Below are positions 23,300 to 35,743 of a DNA stretch of 64,000 bases, piece after piece. The stretch is taken from positions 1 through 64,000 of the forward strand of contig NW_026516844.1 in assembly GCF_025766255.1 (NCBI RefSeq), in the 5' to 3' direction. The stretch is from Zychaea mexicana (Eukaryota > Mucoromycota > Mucoromycetes > Mucorales > Lichtheimiaceae). Each line of letters starts with the position of its first letter. Positions within the stretch are counted from its first letter, which is position 1. Below the pieces are notes generated by a model. That model saw nothing but the letters and a program-made list of their open reading frames with translations, was not told the origin of the DNA and made no database searches. The position numbers and the translations under genes were made by a program.

Positions 23300-24701
23300 A
23301 TGTCTGTCACCAAAGTCCACGCTCGCCAAATCTTTGATTCTCGCGGTAACCCCACCGTCGAATGCGAGGTGACCACTGCCAAGGGTGTCTTCCGCGCCGC
23401 CGTCCCCTCCGGTGCCTCCACGGGTATCTATGAAGCCCTTGAGCTCCGTGACAAGATCAAGACCGACTATGTCGGCAAAGGTAAGAAGAGAAGAGGGACA
23501 AGGGGGAAGGAAGGGAAGGGAGAATCGCGGGAAAGCGCGGGTTTTTGCTCACCAGGCATGAACCACCTCAGGTGTCCTCAAGGCCGTTGAGAACGTCAAC
23601 AAGGTCATCGGCCCTGCCCTGATCGAATCCAAGCTGTCCGTTGTCGACCAGAAGGCCGTCGACGAGTTCATGCTCAAGCTGGACGGCACCAAGAACAAGG
23701 AAAAGTTGGGCGCCAACGCGATTTTGGGCGTGTCGCTTGCCGTCGCCAAGGCTGGTGCTGGCGAGAAGGGCGTGCCACTCTACGTGCACTTTGCCGACCT
23801 CTCTGACTCCAAGAAGCCGTTCGTCTTGCCCGTCCCCGCTTTCAACGTCATCAACGGTGGCTCGCACGCTGGCAACAAGCTGGCCATGCAAGAATTCATG
23901 ATCTTGCCCACCGGCGCTTCCTCGTTCACCGAGGCTATGAAGATGGGCTCTGAGGTCTACCACACGCTCAAGAGCGTCATCAAGGACAAGTACGGCCAGG
24001 ACGCCACGAACGTTGGTGACGAAGGTGGTTTCGCACCCAACATTCAGGACAACAAGGAGGGTCTGGAACTTCTTGTGACCGCCATCGAGAAGGCCGGCTA
24101 CACCGGCAAGGTCAAGATCGGCATGGACAGCGCCGCTTCCGAGTTCTACAAGGATGGCAAGTACGACTTGGACTTCAAGAACCCCAGCTCGGACCCTGCC
24201 AACCACCTCACCGGCCAGCAGCTCGCTGACCTCTACAAGTCCTTTGCCGAAAAGTACCCCGTCGTCTCCATTGAAGACGCCTTTGACCAGGATGACTGGG
24301 ACAACTGGGCCAACCTCGAGGCTACCTCCGACTACCAGCTCGTCGGCGACGACTTGCTGGTCACCAACCCTGAGCGTATCAAGACCGGCATTGAAAAGAA
24401 GGCCTGCAACGCCCTGCTGTTGAAGGTCAACCAGATCGGTACCATCACCGAAAGTATCCAGGCCGCCAAGGACGCACAGAACGCCGGCTGGGGCGTCATG
24501 GTTTCCCACCGCTCTGGTGAAACCGAAGACACCACCATTGCTGACTTGGTCGTCGGTCTCCGTACTGGCCAGATCAAGACCGGTGCTCCTTGCCGCTCCG
24601 AGCGTCTTGCCAAGTACAACCAGCTCCTCCGTATCGAAGAAGAGTTGGGTAGCAACAGCGTGTACGCTGGTGAGAACTTCCGCAAGGCTCATGATATGTA
24701 A
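23300..24701 (+). CDS. Enolase (2-phosphoglycerate dehydratase)
   Basis: Exons 23300-23480 and 23572-24701 (one 91-nt GT-AG intron, phase 1) give 436 residues, the normal fungal length. It interconverts 2-phosphoglycerate and phosphoenolpyruvate in cytosolic glycolysis and gluconeogenesis, with Mg2+. Visible motifs: N-terminal [16 protein letters not shown], the mobile loop [29 protein letters not shown] with the active-site His and Glu region, the metal ligands in [21 protein letters not shown] and [10 protein letters not shown], the signature [15 protein letters not shown] with the catalytic Lys, and [15 protein letters not shown]. Codon use is strongly biased to C-ending codons, unlike the neighbours, fitting high expression. 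A 384-codon antisense ORF across exon 2 is a by-product of that bias. Confidence 0.98.
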
Positions 24702-24908
24702 ATACTTCTTCCAACCCCCCACTTCATCCTCTTGTCATGTTTCATAATAAAAATATCTTCTCGCTCCTTTTCTCTGGTTTGCAATGCAATGAAAATAAGT
24801 CTTTTTTTTATACAGTACATGACATAATGAAAGGTGGGTTTGTATGAAGTATTAGATGCGCTGGATGAGTGAGTGTTGGAGTAAGGTAGGGGTAAGAGAG
24901 GGGTAACT

Positions 24909-26272
24909 TTAGTTTTTCTTGCGTTTTTGCTTTTTGCTACTTGCTGCTGCGGTTTGTGCATCTTGTCGCTCTTGCTTCAGTGCGCGTGCATTGAGCTTCT
25001 CATTCATCGCCTTCATCTTTAAGCCTACGCGTGCACCTAGCTCCTTTTCCCACTCGTCTTTGACCTTGCGATACAGCATCATCGTGAACCGTGCGTCTTC
25101 AATCTATACAATATACAATTGAGTAAGTCTTGCCCAATCCTGATGACATGTTAAACCTTACCGAAGAGTGACTTCCGGATTGAATATCAATCTCCAATAT
25201 CTCCTTTACTAGCTTCTTCAGACCTGGCGTTCGTCCAGCCGCTAACTCGCGGAACGCCTTGAATTTTGAAGTGTCTCGAATCATTAATGGCGGATGAGTT
25301 AACATCAATACCGATAAATCGTTCTGAACGGCGTGGCCGACTAGAATGCGGTCCTGAATGATATCGTTGACTTTTTGCTGTGCTTCTCGAAACGACATTG
25401 CTAGTTATACATAGTAGTGCACAGTGAGCAGGCAACGTACAAGCTAGTAGACATCCCATATATCTCTTCTTCTAACTCACCGTCCTTCAAGTGCTCGGGC
25501 TTAATACCGCTGACAAAGGTTCGATAATCGGTGACACGATCCATTGGCTTGACATAGGAATCCAGTAGTACAGCACCGTGAAAGTTGACCAAACTGACCC
25601 GAGCCAACGCTGATGCAACGCCGTCTTCCCCAATACCCACCATTTCACAATCAATAGCTACGTACTTGCCGATCCTACATGAAGTTTATAGATAAAGACC
25701 CAATTAGATAACATATAGCGGAAAACGTTTGGGTAGCAATGATGAGTGGCAAGACGGATACTTGCTTTGCCTGGTCTCCTGAAACAGTGTCCATCTGTTG
25801 CACCATTTCTTTTTTCATTTCTTTGATCTCCTTGGCTGTTTTGCGTTTGCCGTACACTTGTTCGAACGTTTTCTCGTCAATATCTTCGCCGAACCATAGT
25901 TCGTCTTTGGACGGAACGGATGTTGTTGCAGTCTTTGTCGATTTTTCAACTTGAAGAACGGTTCCACTATTTATAAGAGAGAGAATAAAATACAACCATG
26001 AGTCGATCTAGCAAAATCTTCAAGACGAAAAACAACAAAATTTTACATTGTCTTTTTTGATCGTTTAAATTTGCCATCGGAATGCTGATCTTTAGCTTTT
26101 CGTTTTTTGTCGTTTGGTTTTTTAGGTTCTGCTTGTTGAATGGTCTATTTGCACCCCAACCAGTCCGGTCAGTTATAGCTAGTTATACATATACAGTACA
26201 CAATCGATTTACCGGAAGTAACTTCTTCCAATTGGAACTTGGCGTAGTAATCACTGGCGGCTTTTGCTTCAT
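24909..26272 (-). CDS. REX4: RNA exonuclease 4 (REX4-type DEDDh 3'-5' exonuclease)
   Basis: Exons 26272-26213, 26144-26047, 25966-25762, 25664-25481, 25400-25162 and 25103-24909 give 326 residues. REX4 proteins are nucleolar exonucleases tied to pre-rRNA processing. The N-terminus has SSNWKKLLP and a Lys-rich segment ([12 protein letters not shown]), a likely nucleolar signal. The exonuclease domain runs from [15 protein letters not shown] (first Asp and Glu), through [13 protein letters not shown] and [16 protein letters not shown], to [14 protein letters not shown] (third acidic residue), [25 protein letters not shown] and [14 protein letters not shown] (catalytic His and last Asp). All DEDDh residues are present. 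The C-terminus is Lys/Gln-rich. The boundary of the exon starting at 25664 could instead be 10 nt upstream, but only 25664 keeps frame. Converges tail to tail with enolase, 207 bp apart. Confidence 0.92.
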
Positions 26273-29069
26273 TTTAGTTGTGCTGGAACGTATGTATTTA
26301 TATATATACCCCTCGTTCGGTATCAAAGAAAGAAAAGCTGACAAGCTTCAAAGTTCCTGCGGCGGAGCGGAAATTTAAGCCACCAATTTCTCGCCATTCT
26401 CTTTTACCAACAGCAAAGGTTTTCCTCCCTCCTCTCCAAAACAACACTTTGCAACATAAAAAGTAGTGTATCAACAAACGTTCTTTTTCATTTTTTTTTT
26501 ATTTAAAGAGTACGTTCCCAGTTCTAGTTTTTTTTTATCATTTTCTTATTCAAAATATAGAGTACACTCCCAATGGAAAATGTACCGCCGAGGATTGCGC
26601 TGGACAGCCATTGGCAGAGACGAAGCTCCTAACCTGAGCATCCATCGCACTTATCGACGGAATTGTATGTTCTTCAATTGTACGACGATTTCGATGCATC
26701 TTCGATAGCAATATGAATTGCCATCTCACACGAATGCTTTTTTAAGACAATTGTTTCGATGTTGTAAAGAAAAAAAAAGCGATATCACGAACGGGGGTCA
26801 TTTATATAGTAGCCAAATGTCGGCGATATAAAAGTTTTTTTTGTGCGCCCGCTAACGAGCCAATCGCCTCAGCTTTAAGGTGTGTCAAATGTTGAAGGCG
26901 TGTATTGCCCATGAGTGCATCTGATTGGACGAACGCGTTTTGCGACATTCCGACATGTAAAAAGCCCGGCCTTTTGGCGTTTTGTAGACATTGGCAACTT
27001 ATTGCTAATAGATCTTGTAGATCTCAATCGTCGCACAAGGGGGCAAACTACAATTCTCGGGCTCGCGCAGGTATCACTCCTACTATGTCAATTTCGTTTC
27101 TCAGCCATCACTGACTGATAGTGGCTATAGCTTGAATGTTGGTTTATTGATGGAAGACTGGGAAAATGCAAAGTGAGCGGGAGAAAGCGAGAAGATATAT
27201 GATAGAAGCAAGGAGGTAACCGAATACATCACACTTATTGGTGGGGTGAAGAAAGAGAGAAGCGTTGTGAACGTAGTTTAGGGTCTTCGTGCTATATAAA
27301 AATATTGTTGTATCATCCAGATCACCCCACACGAAAAGTCCTGAAGGTATGGCCTTTGGGTGCGGTTTAAGTATTCTTCTCGATCGGCTAATATATTACA
27401 CGCTCGCGTGATGGTCTATAAATGATGCTGCGTGTGCAACCACCACGATCAAGCTACTTTTTTTTTTTTGACTCGGTTGTTCCTTATCGTAACTGTAGTT
27501 TAACATATACAGACAGTGGTATTTGATATATATACGTTTTTGACACACATGATGTACACTATGTTAAGACGGGCAATTAAGCTGAATCAACTACTCCATG
27601 TCTCGGTCAAACAACCGCAACTAATTAATATAACGCAACCAAAAGAGTATGCGTAAAAACTTCCAGGGCACGTAGCAGGCTAAATAGAGGATCGGGCTAT
27701 TGAATTAAACCAACTACAAAATATTAAAGGCTATTTATTGTAAGAAGCTGTGCGGCAATCTCCTTTTTTTTGGGTACCTGGGTGATTTCCGTGACGCCAT
27801 GCCATTGTTACGCAAAAATGAAAAAAAAATGCAACAGGCATGCCAGTCCGGGGCAAGAACAAAAAGGTGTGACATTACTGCTGGGAGGATGGGAGTATTC
27901 GGGAAACTTTATGTATTGAGAAACTGTACTTTGCACAATTTGGCAGGAAGGATTCAAACGATGATGACAACAAAGTCTCTGTGGTGGCGGAACTGGAGCC
28001 TTTTCCTCTTTGTATATAAATGTTTCTGAGCTTATTGTTTTTACTGAATACTTGTTACTTGTGTCTATATCAAGTCCTCATATCTTCTTTTCCCAAAATT
28101 TCCCATCTCTGTTAAATTTTTGAGGTTTTAAACTACTCAGTCTCCAATAGGGGTTTGGTGGAGCTGCCATAATAGTAGATGAAAGTGATAAACAAATATA
28201 TTGGCAGTCCTGTGAAATGAAAAGGGGATTTCAGAGGCTGAAATCAGGTACCATAAAAGCAACAATTAATCATGACGTTATCCCCTTACAAAGTGTAACG
28301 TAACGTGGTAATTCGTGCCTGGCTGGAAGCGAAGATTCCACAAAAGCTGGTTCATAAAGATCAACTACTGTATGCCCAAAAAAAAACGTCCTCGCCAGAT
28401 TGTCAATCAAAACGATAAGGAAGACTTCAACGCTTGCTTTGCATATATGCAGCGAATGCCTATTGATCTATCAATGCACACTTATCAGTTAAACTTGTAT
28501 ATTATACATATAGCAATTGCTTGTTCAAGTGGAAAACTCGTTGCAGGAGGTGATAGGCAAAAGCAATTGTAAACAATAAATATTATGCCCACCATCGCCC
28601 ACTCTACTTCGTAGTATCCCATGCTACGTACGCACATACGTAAGCTGATGAAGAAGATATGCTTTCACATGCCTCGCAAAATGCAGTTTTAAGTTACAGT
28701 ATGGTTTACAATGATTAACAAGTGTCATGATCACCATGTTCATCATTAATGACCATATGATTTGCTTATTATTGTCATTGGCTATTGTGCAATATCGACA
28801 TGACCACATATCTGCTATTGCGTTATGATGAAGAAAAGAGTCACTTCAATCCAAAAAAGGTGCTTTCCCAAATGCATCGCGGAAAGGAGGTGATGCATGC
28901 ACCTTATGTTTCGGAAACAGTGGTCTGGTAGGGTAGTTTCATTGGTCAGCACTTACAAAAAAAGAGACATGAGGTGGTGTGGTCGTCATGAATATAAAAA
29001 TGACAACAAGAACCGCATTATTGCTTGTCATTTGTTGCATTCATACTTTTTCTTTATTTCCACAACAAC
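26273..29069. other. 2.8-kb intergenic region
   Basis: Separates the divergent starts of REX4 (-) and the glucoamylase gene (+). No gene supported. A TATA-like element sits at 28991. Confidence 0.5.
28991..29000 (+). promoter_or_regulatory. TATA-like element of the glucoamylase gene
   Basis: AATATAAAAA about 75 bp upstream of the ATG at 29070. Confidence 0.4.
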
Positions 29070-31068
29070 ATGCCATTTATATACCAAACACTGTTTTGTA
29101 CGTTATTAATAGCAAGCTGCTATTGCATGGCTTTTGTGGTGCCCACGAGCAAACATGCAGGAAGAATTCATGTTCAGGAACCAGGTAAAATGGAAATGCT
29201 TCTTAGCCTGCCATACGCAAGTTGATGTTAAATATGGCCTATATTATGTGTCAGGCACAGGGTACTACCACTGCCAGAACCATTACGACACCTATGATGA
29301 CGACCGCCGACTTGCTTTAAACGACTATGTCCAACAAGAACTGGATATTAGCTGGAACGCCTTGCTTAGAAACATCAACCCACCAGGCTCTATGCGCGGT
29401 TTTGTAGCCGCATCTCCTTCTACTAGCTATCCAGATTACTTTTACACATGGACACGCGATGCTGCCCTGGTGATGCGAGTGGTGGTGGACAATTACAATG
29501 AAGACGGGGTCAAGAGGCTCCTTCATGACTATGTAGCTTCCGAAATATATCATCAGGTGACGTCGACGTTATGCGACTGCTTGGGTGAGCCAAAGTTCAG
29601 TAAGTACTACCTGCTATGTACATGTAACCACAAAGGACGTTATGAAATAGATAGGTTAGCATATGTTTTAACTAATGCGTGTACTGAATTGATAGATGCG
29701 GTAAATACAAGATAAAATGACAAGAGAAGGAACAAAGTAGATGTACTTGGAGACAAAGTGAAAGAGATGCGGGTGTGCTGATCTATTCTTTATTAGGATG
29801 GCTCGGGATATGACGGGTCATGGGGAAGGTAAAGCAAAGGGAAAGAGGCAGAAAGAAGGAGCACATATACCCACATCATAACGTCACGTAACAGCTAAAC
29901 TATACTCTGCTATCATTTATTCTTAGACCTCAAAATGACGGGCCCGCTAGCCGTGCCATCACCATGATGTTACTCGCAGAAAAGTCACACGAGAACTATG
30001 TCAAGAAAACACTTGTGCCTGCCATTTTTGCAGATCTGGACTATGTTGCTGATGTTTGGTCGACGCCTTGCTTTGATCTATTTGAAGAAAGTGAGGGTTT
30101 GCACTCGTATACCCTCTTGGTAATGCGCCGTGCTCTGGTGGATGGTGCTCGATTTGCTTCACAGCACAGTGACCCTGGTCGCGCAGCAACCTACACTCGG
30201 GTCTCAGAAAAAATCCGCGAACGACTCGAGACTTTCTGGGATGGGGATCATGTTGTTGTTACTCAAGAGCACACTGGCGGCTTATACAAACCTTCTGGCC
30301 TTGATGTATCTGTTTTGCTGGGTGTAAACCAAGCTGGTACGTATGTTGCCCCCCCGCCTTGCTCGCTCGCTGTTGAAGGTCATACATAGAACAAAATCTC
30401 ACGTGACATACATATACATGTTATAGGCTTGCCTCCTTTCACACCTGGTTCCGACAAGGTGATATAACCGTTCTCTCGCTTGGTATCGAGCTCTTAATGA
30501 AAAGAAAACAAAGCGATTACTGACTCAAATAACTATGCTGTAATAGATACTTGCCACTGCACATGCCTTGGAAAAATCGTTCGAGCGGCTCTATCATGTC
30601 AATAGCGCTCACCCCGATCAGCTTGGCACCGCCATTGGACGATATCCGGAGGATACGTACGATGGTTACAGGAGCGGTTCAGAAGGCAATCCATGGTTTC
30701 TTGCCACAGCTGGAATGGCAGAAACGTACTATCGTGCTACACTCGAATGGCAATCGGACCAGTCCAGTGTAGTCGTCAATGCTATCAATGGCCCTTTCTT
30801 TGGACGCTTGCTGGCACAAGAGCCAGAAAAACTAATAGGCACCACGTTCCATTACGGAACCCCGGACTTTGAAGCACTTGTCGGCAAAATGACAGAAGCT
30901 GCAGATCGATTTATGGCCACCATTCAATACCACCAACGACTCAACGGTTCTCTTTCAGAGCAATTTAACCGCTACACAGGATTCGAGCAAGGTGCCCGCG
31001 ACCTCACTTGGTCATATGCTTCATTTATCTCTGCCGCAAAAGCGAGAAATGGGCGCCCAGTAAAATAG
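29070..31068 (+). CDS. Secreted GH15 glucoamylase without starch-binding domain
   Basis: Exons 29070-29184, 29255-29599, 29696-29700, 29797-29828, 29927-30336, 30427-30458 and 30547-31068 give 486 residues with all phases consistent. The third exon is 5 nt (ATGCG) and completes the family motif EPKFNADGSGYDGSWGRPQ. Glucoamylases release glucose from the non-reducing ends of starch or glycogen. MPFIYQTLFCTLLIASCYC is a signal peptide. Catalytic-domain motifs: SPDYFYTWTRDAALV-type (here YPDYFYTWTRDAALV), GRPQNDGPASRA, the general-acid region FDLFEESEG (Glu219; the usual Trp is Phe), HTGGLYKPSGLDVSVLLG, GNPWFLATAGMAE, and the catalytic base Glu451 in SLSEQF followed by DLTWSYA. The protein stops right after the catalytic domain, so no CBM20/21 domain follows, as in yeast sporulation-type enzymes. 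Converges with the kinase gene. Confidence 0.93.
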
Positions 31069-31582
31069 TTTCCATTCTTACAGAACAGTCCTTTTAATCT
31101 TTTCTTTGTATAAGTAAACATACATATGTGTATAAACGCTGTTTTGGAAAGTGGAAGCTGTATTTGTACTACAGTCCACTCGAGACATTGTGGCCTAAAC
31201 TCCAAAGCTTCATTGGTTGATATCTATGATTGGAGATTTGTTTATAAAATCAAAAGGCTTTCTAATTACGAGTCTCATGCCCAGCTCTCCGTAAATATGT
31301 AAACCACAGTACATTGCTGACAAAAACATGTAAAAAAAACCAAATTATCGAGTGTCAAGTTTAGCTTTTTGCGCTGTACTTTCCAGAAACAGTGTATTTA
31401 TATATAAAATGGATGATCAAGGTAAGAGGTGAAAGACGAGGGAATATGTACTTTGTAATGTGTTATATAGAGTAGAGGAATGTGAATGAAGAAAAAAAAA
31501 TAAGGACCAAAATATACAACATCAACTAGGAAGGAATATACTACACCAATTATTATCGCGTGGCTTTTGTTCTTTTTCATGA
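31069..31582. other. Intergenic region between convergent 3' ends
   Basis: 3' flanks of the glucoamylase (+) and kinase (-) genes; AT-rich, no gene. Confidence 0.6.
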
Positions 31583-33786
31583 TCAACGCTCGTCGTCATC
31601 GCCATCCGCTGCGCCCGCAGCAGGATAATTGCGTCGTCTGCCAAGAAGCGTAGCATTGTCCATGTTAAGTTCGAACACCGGTTTGGACTTGCTGCGAGCA
31701 TTGCGCTTTGACTCGCTCTTGTGCGGCGGAGGCTTCTCCGATCGCAAATGTTGTGTTACTCGGTCACGTTGGATCTTTTGAAGCATGCTACTTGGTGCGC
31801 TGCCACGTGAGTCTACTGTTGCTGCAGTGGTGGTGCTGCGTGGATTCTCGTCATCATACGATGAATTGTTGGACGAAGAGCCTGTAGTGCCGTCGTCGTT
31901 CAGGTTATCAATGTCATCTTCTTCGTCGTCACTGTATGCATTGCCCAAGGAGTTGGGCAAAGGTGCTACGCCATGGCGCTGCTGGCGTCGTCGAATTTCT
32001 TTCCGTCGCGACCGTTCTTCGGCCATGCGATGTACAGCGTAGGATACATCAAAGATCTCTTTCATAGACGACAGCCCTGAAAAGATATCTCGACGGCGTG
32101 CGTCTTTGGCGGGGGGCGAGGCTTTTGGAATATCAATGACTTCGGTCATTGGTCGTAAGGGGCTTGTGCCCTCAAGTTCTACGGGTGTCAGCTGTGCACT
32201 ATCGGGCGCCTTGGTGATTTCTCCACTTGCTGGTTCTTCCACGGTAACTGCTTCCTTCTTTTTACTGCTTGAGAATGACTTTTGCTGCATCCATGGATGC
32301 TTCATGAACTGGTTTATGGTGTATCGTTCTTCAGGATCGATACAGAGCAAATGTTCGATCAGGTCTTTGGCTTCTGGAGAGATGGGGTCCCACCACGGGC
32401 TCAAAAATGTGTATTGGCCCTTGGCTACTTTCTCAGTAAGCACTTGGATGCTTTCGTCATAAAAGGGTGGGAAACCGCATAGCAGTGTGTATAGCACACA
32501 GCCTAATGCCCACATGTCCACCGATTTTGAATATCGCTCATCCTTTACTATCTCGGGTGCCGTGTATCCGACAGTTCCGCATGGTGTTTGCGTCGACTTT
32601 TTTTTAAGAACAAAGAAAAGGAGTTAGTGTTTGTGGAGTTCTCTTCGGCCCTACATACACAAAGAAAATGCATACCTGATCCCATACGACTTTGGACAGA
32701 CCAAAATCGGCAATCTTGACACGACCAATACCACCGCCACCTACTCCATCGATGAATTGGCCTTCATCTTCTTTGTCATCATCCCCTGGCTGTAATGGTG
32801 GCGGTGTGGAGCTGCGTGCTGCAATCGGGATTGGGTTGAATAAAAGGTTTTCCGGTTTGATATCACTGGATGTCAGTTGCGAGGGAGGGATAGCAAAGAA
32901 AAGGTTAGTTGGAAACCTTGATTATTTATAGGATGAGTTGCAGTAACCATCATGCCAAGAATCCTTACCGATGGACAACGCCTTTCTCTTCGTGTAGATA
33001 CCGAATCGCGTCTGCTACTTGACGTACACAGTGCCGTGCCAGATCTTCACTGAAATAGGTGAAACGTACAATCTGATGGAAGAGTTCGCCACCATCGCAC
33101 AGCTCCAGAATAATAAAATAGTACTAGGACATATTTGTCAGCATATACAACAAACTAACCATTTTTCCTTTTGCATAGCAGCAACAAAACAACCCCTCCA
33201 CTAGCCCCATACAATCCTTACCCCTTTTGTTTCAATGAATCCTTTGAGCTGTACAATGCACGGATGCTTTACGGTTCGCATAATCTGAACTTCTTTCAGT
33301 ACGCTAGCTCTCTACAAAAGTACGACACCATCGAACGATGGTATCAGTAAAGAAAAGTATTTGCTTCTTCTCTCATGTTCTTTCCACTCACCTGCTGTGG
33401 TTTCAATTCGAATTTGCGTACAGCCTTTACGGCCACGTTTTCTTTAGTTTCCAGGTCAATTGCTTTGTATACGTTTGAGAATGCGCCACTATAAAGCAAG
33501 TCAGTAACAGAGTATAGCGTTCCAAGACCTAGAACAAGAAACGAACATACTCTCCAAGTTTATCCAGTAATTTGTATCGTTCTAAACCTTCGTAGTTTGG
33601 AAGTCGTTGCTTGGCTAGGTTTTCTTCTTCCACAAGACGAGCAACAGCTTCATACTTTTTCACGTCTTGCTGTGTAAATCCTTCGTCAAGGCTGGTACCG
33701 TCACTTGTTGCTGAGCTGTTGTTGCCAGACAGTGATATATTGCGGCTGCTGCGAATGAAGTTCTTGATTTGATTAAACACGGACAT
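31583..33786 (-). CDS. Ser/Thr protein kinase of the Rck2/Srk1 (CAMK) family
   Basis: Exons 33786-33551, 33488-33392, 33311-33222, 33123-32969, 32865-32676 and 32596-31583 give 593 residues. Rck2/Srk1 kinases act below the Hog1/Sty1 stress MAPK and affect translation and cell cycle. The domain starts at [17 protein letters not shown]; the ATP lysine is in NVAVKAVRK, the loop is [11 protein letters not shown] (about residue 192), then an insert ending in [19 protein letters not shown] that is a hallmark of this subfamily, then [11 protein letters not shown] and [20 protein letters not shown], with [14 protein letters not shown] and [12 protein letters not shown]. All catalytic residues are present. 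The ~250-residue tail is Ser/Asp-rich, with a basic stretch [14 protein letters not shown] and acidic [13 protein letters not shown]. The upstream in-frame TTG at 33810 is not used; ATG 33786 is. Confidence 0.93.
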
Positions 33787-35743
33787 GTGGTAAATGTATG
33801 TTTGGTCCAACTGCGAGTTTTAGGATAGAAGGAAAGAGAGAGAGGCGAGTGTTGGGTGGCGAGAAGAGAGAAAAAGAGTCAAGTAGAAGAGACAGTGAGA
33901 AAGAGAAAGAAATTATTAAAAATAGAGTTACTTTGTTGGAATAGGGTTGATATGTACGCTTAGTTCAAAATAATGCGTCGTGGGGGTGCACAGTGGAAGA
34001 AGTGCCGAGAAAAAAAAAAAAAAAAACTGGCTGGTTGTTTCCCGATCGAATAAGAGAAAAAAGCTCCGCCGATTCTTTTCAATTTTAGAAATTCCATGAC
34101 ATCATGCTATCGTACATCTAATTTTGAAACCCGGTGATTTTTTCTTTTGTTCTTTCGCCTTCGCGCCGGTTTCCATTGTAGTTACTGGAAACATTCGCTG
34201 TTCTTGGAGAGAAATAGCCCAGACAGTGTACTACTAGACCATAGGTACAGTAGCAAGCCCACAAGGAGGACTCTCCTGTCAATGGCAACAAGAACTAAAG
34301 GCTTTGTCTTGGAATGATGACATATTTATTCTGCAAACTGTAACATGAAATTGAGTTTCAAGTCCAACCGAATCTCGTTTTTCCTTGTACTAAAGAAGAG
34401 TGAAAGTAGCACAAAGAGAAAAAGACTACTAGATGAGCAGCCAATAGAGTGACATGAGAAACATTGTCATTTTTCTTGTTATCTTCACTAACTCGTACAT
34501 CACTAAAAGATCAGACAGTGTAAACAGTATATAGGATAGTAATCTAAGCACAGAGAGAGAGAGAGAGCCTATATTTGGAAACACATCATTCGCCTGCGAC
34601 TGCAAGCAAACGTGCGTCATGTTTTTTACGTACGTGCAGATGTGCTGTCATGGAGTTGTTGCGTTGCTTGGAAGCAGTCACTAAGAGTGAACTGCACTTA
34701 TTCCAACTAGGTTGTTAAGAAACATACGTCCATGCTATCGTCCGTCCTGCTAGCCAAAAGGGCGACTGCTGGAAGACGCGAGCTGCTCAGGATATACAGC
34801 TTCTATTGTGTAGTGTATAAAATACTCACCTGCCAGCCCCTTTACTGTATGAGCTGATGTCGAATTCTATTAGCACGTATGACGAGTGCAGGAATCGTTG
34901 CTATCGTAAGAAGCGTTTTCGAAAGCTGACATCGGAACATTAAAAGAAAGAATGCTGTCACGAACAAACAGTCGCTCTGATATTGACTGGTGAATCGTTC
35001 TATAAGTTTTCATGTTCATCTAAACAAAATAATACGCGTAACGCGATGGGAAAGTGGCTCGTTCTCTGACTACGATGATGGCTAGCCTCAAAAGCCTGAA
35101 AGATTCACCCCAGAACGGGAAACCCATAATTAGCGTAGCCCGCCCTTTCTTTTTGCTTTAAACAATTGTTCCCACTGTTATGAGCAACCGACTCTGCAAA
35201 CTCGGAACACTGCCGACGCGTTCCTAATGGCAGGCGGAAATCAAAAAAAAAATCACGGTTTCTCTTTTATGTGCTGTGCTACTGCTGTCAAAACCATACA
35301 GGAGCAGGGCTACATTAAACTCTATCTGTCCTGCTTAGCAGTGGCGAGAATACAATGTGGTGCGTTGAATAGAGCACCCGGGTGTTGTCTATCTGGGCTA
35401 CTGGACTGGCTGGCTCCTTGTGCTGTGTTCCTTGTTCGTGACAGAAAACAAAAGCTCTCCAAGGGGCATCTGCCCAATAGACCTTTTGTAAAAAAACAAA
35501 AATTAACCCCGTTTCGCGTGAGGGCAAACACCACACGTCGGAAAAGGAAACCTGTTTTCTTTATTCGGGCATAACGCTGAATGTACATATTAAAGCCGCC
35601 TATACTGCTAGTTGTTATTTCTATCCTCCCTCCCTCCCTCCCTTTCTCTCTCTCTCTTTTCTCTTTTCTTTTTCTTCCGTTCCTGTACATCTCTTTATCG
35701 TTTATTTTTCCTTTCTTCTGAAAAGAAAGCATTTATACTGTCG
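33787..35743. other. Intergenic region, divergent promoters
   Basis: Between the kinase (-) and RhoGAP (+) starts. Contains an A18 tract at 34009-34026 and a long pyrimidine tract (CTCCCTCCCTCCCTCCC, then CT repeats) at 35624-35680 in the RhoGAP leader. A 115-codon ORF at 35227-35574 has no recognisable content. Confidence 0.5.

Noticed and set aside
23568..24722. 384-codon minus-strand ORF opposite enolase
   Set aside because: It lies antisense to the strongly biased enolase exon 2; long antisense frames are expected from C-ending codon use. No known motif.
31785..32462. Plus-strand ORFs opposite the kinase C-terminus
   Set aside because: Antisense shadows of a Ser/Asp-rich coding exon.
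35227..35574. 115-codon ORF upstream of the RhoGAP gene
   Set aside because: No motif, runs into poly-A-coded lysines, and both strands are open, suggesting chance.
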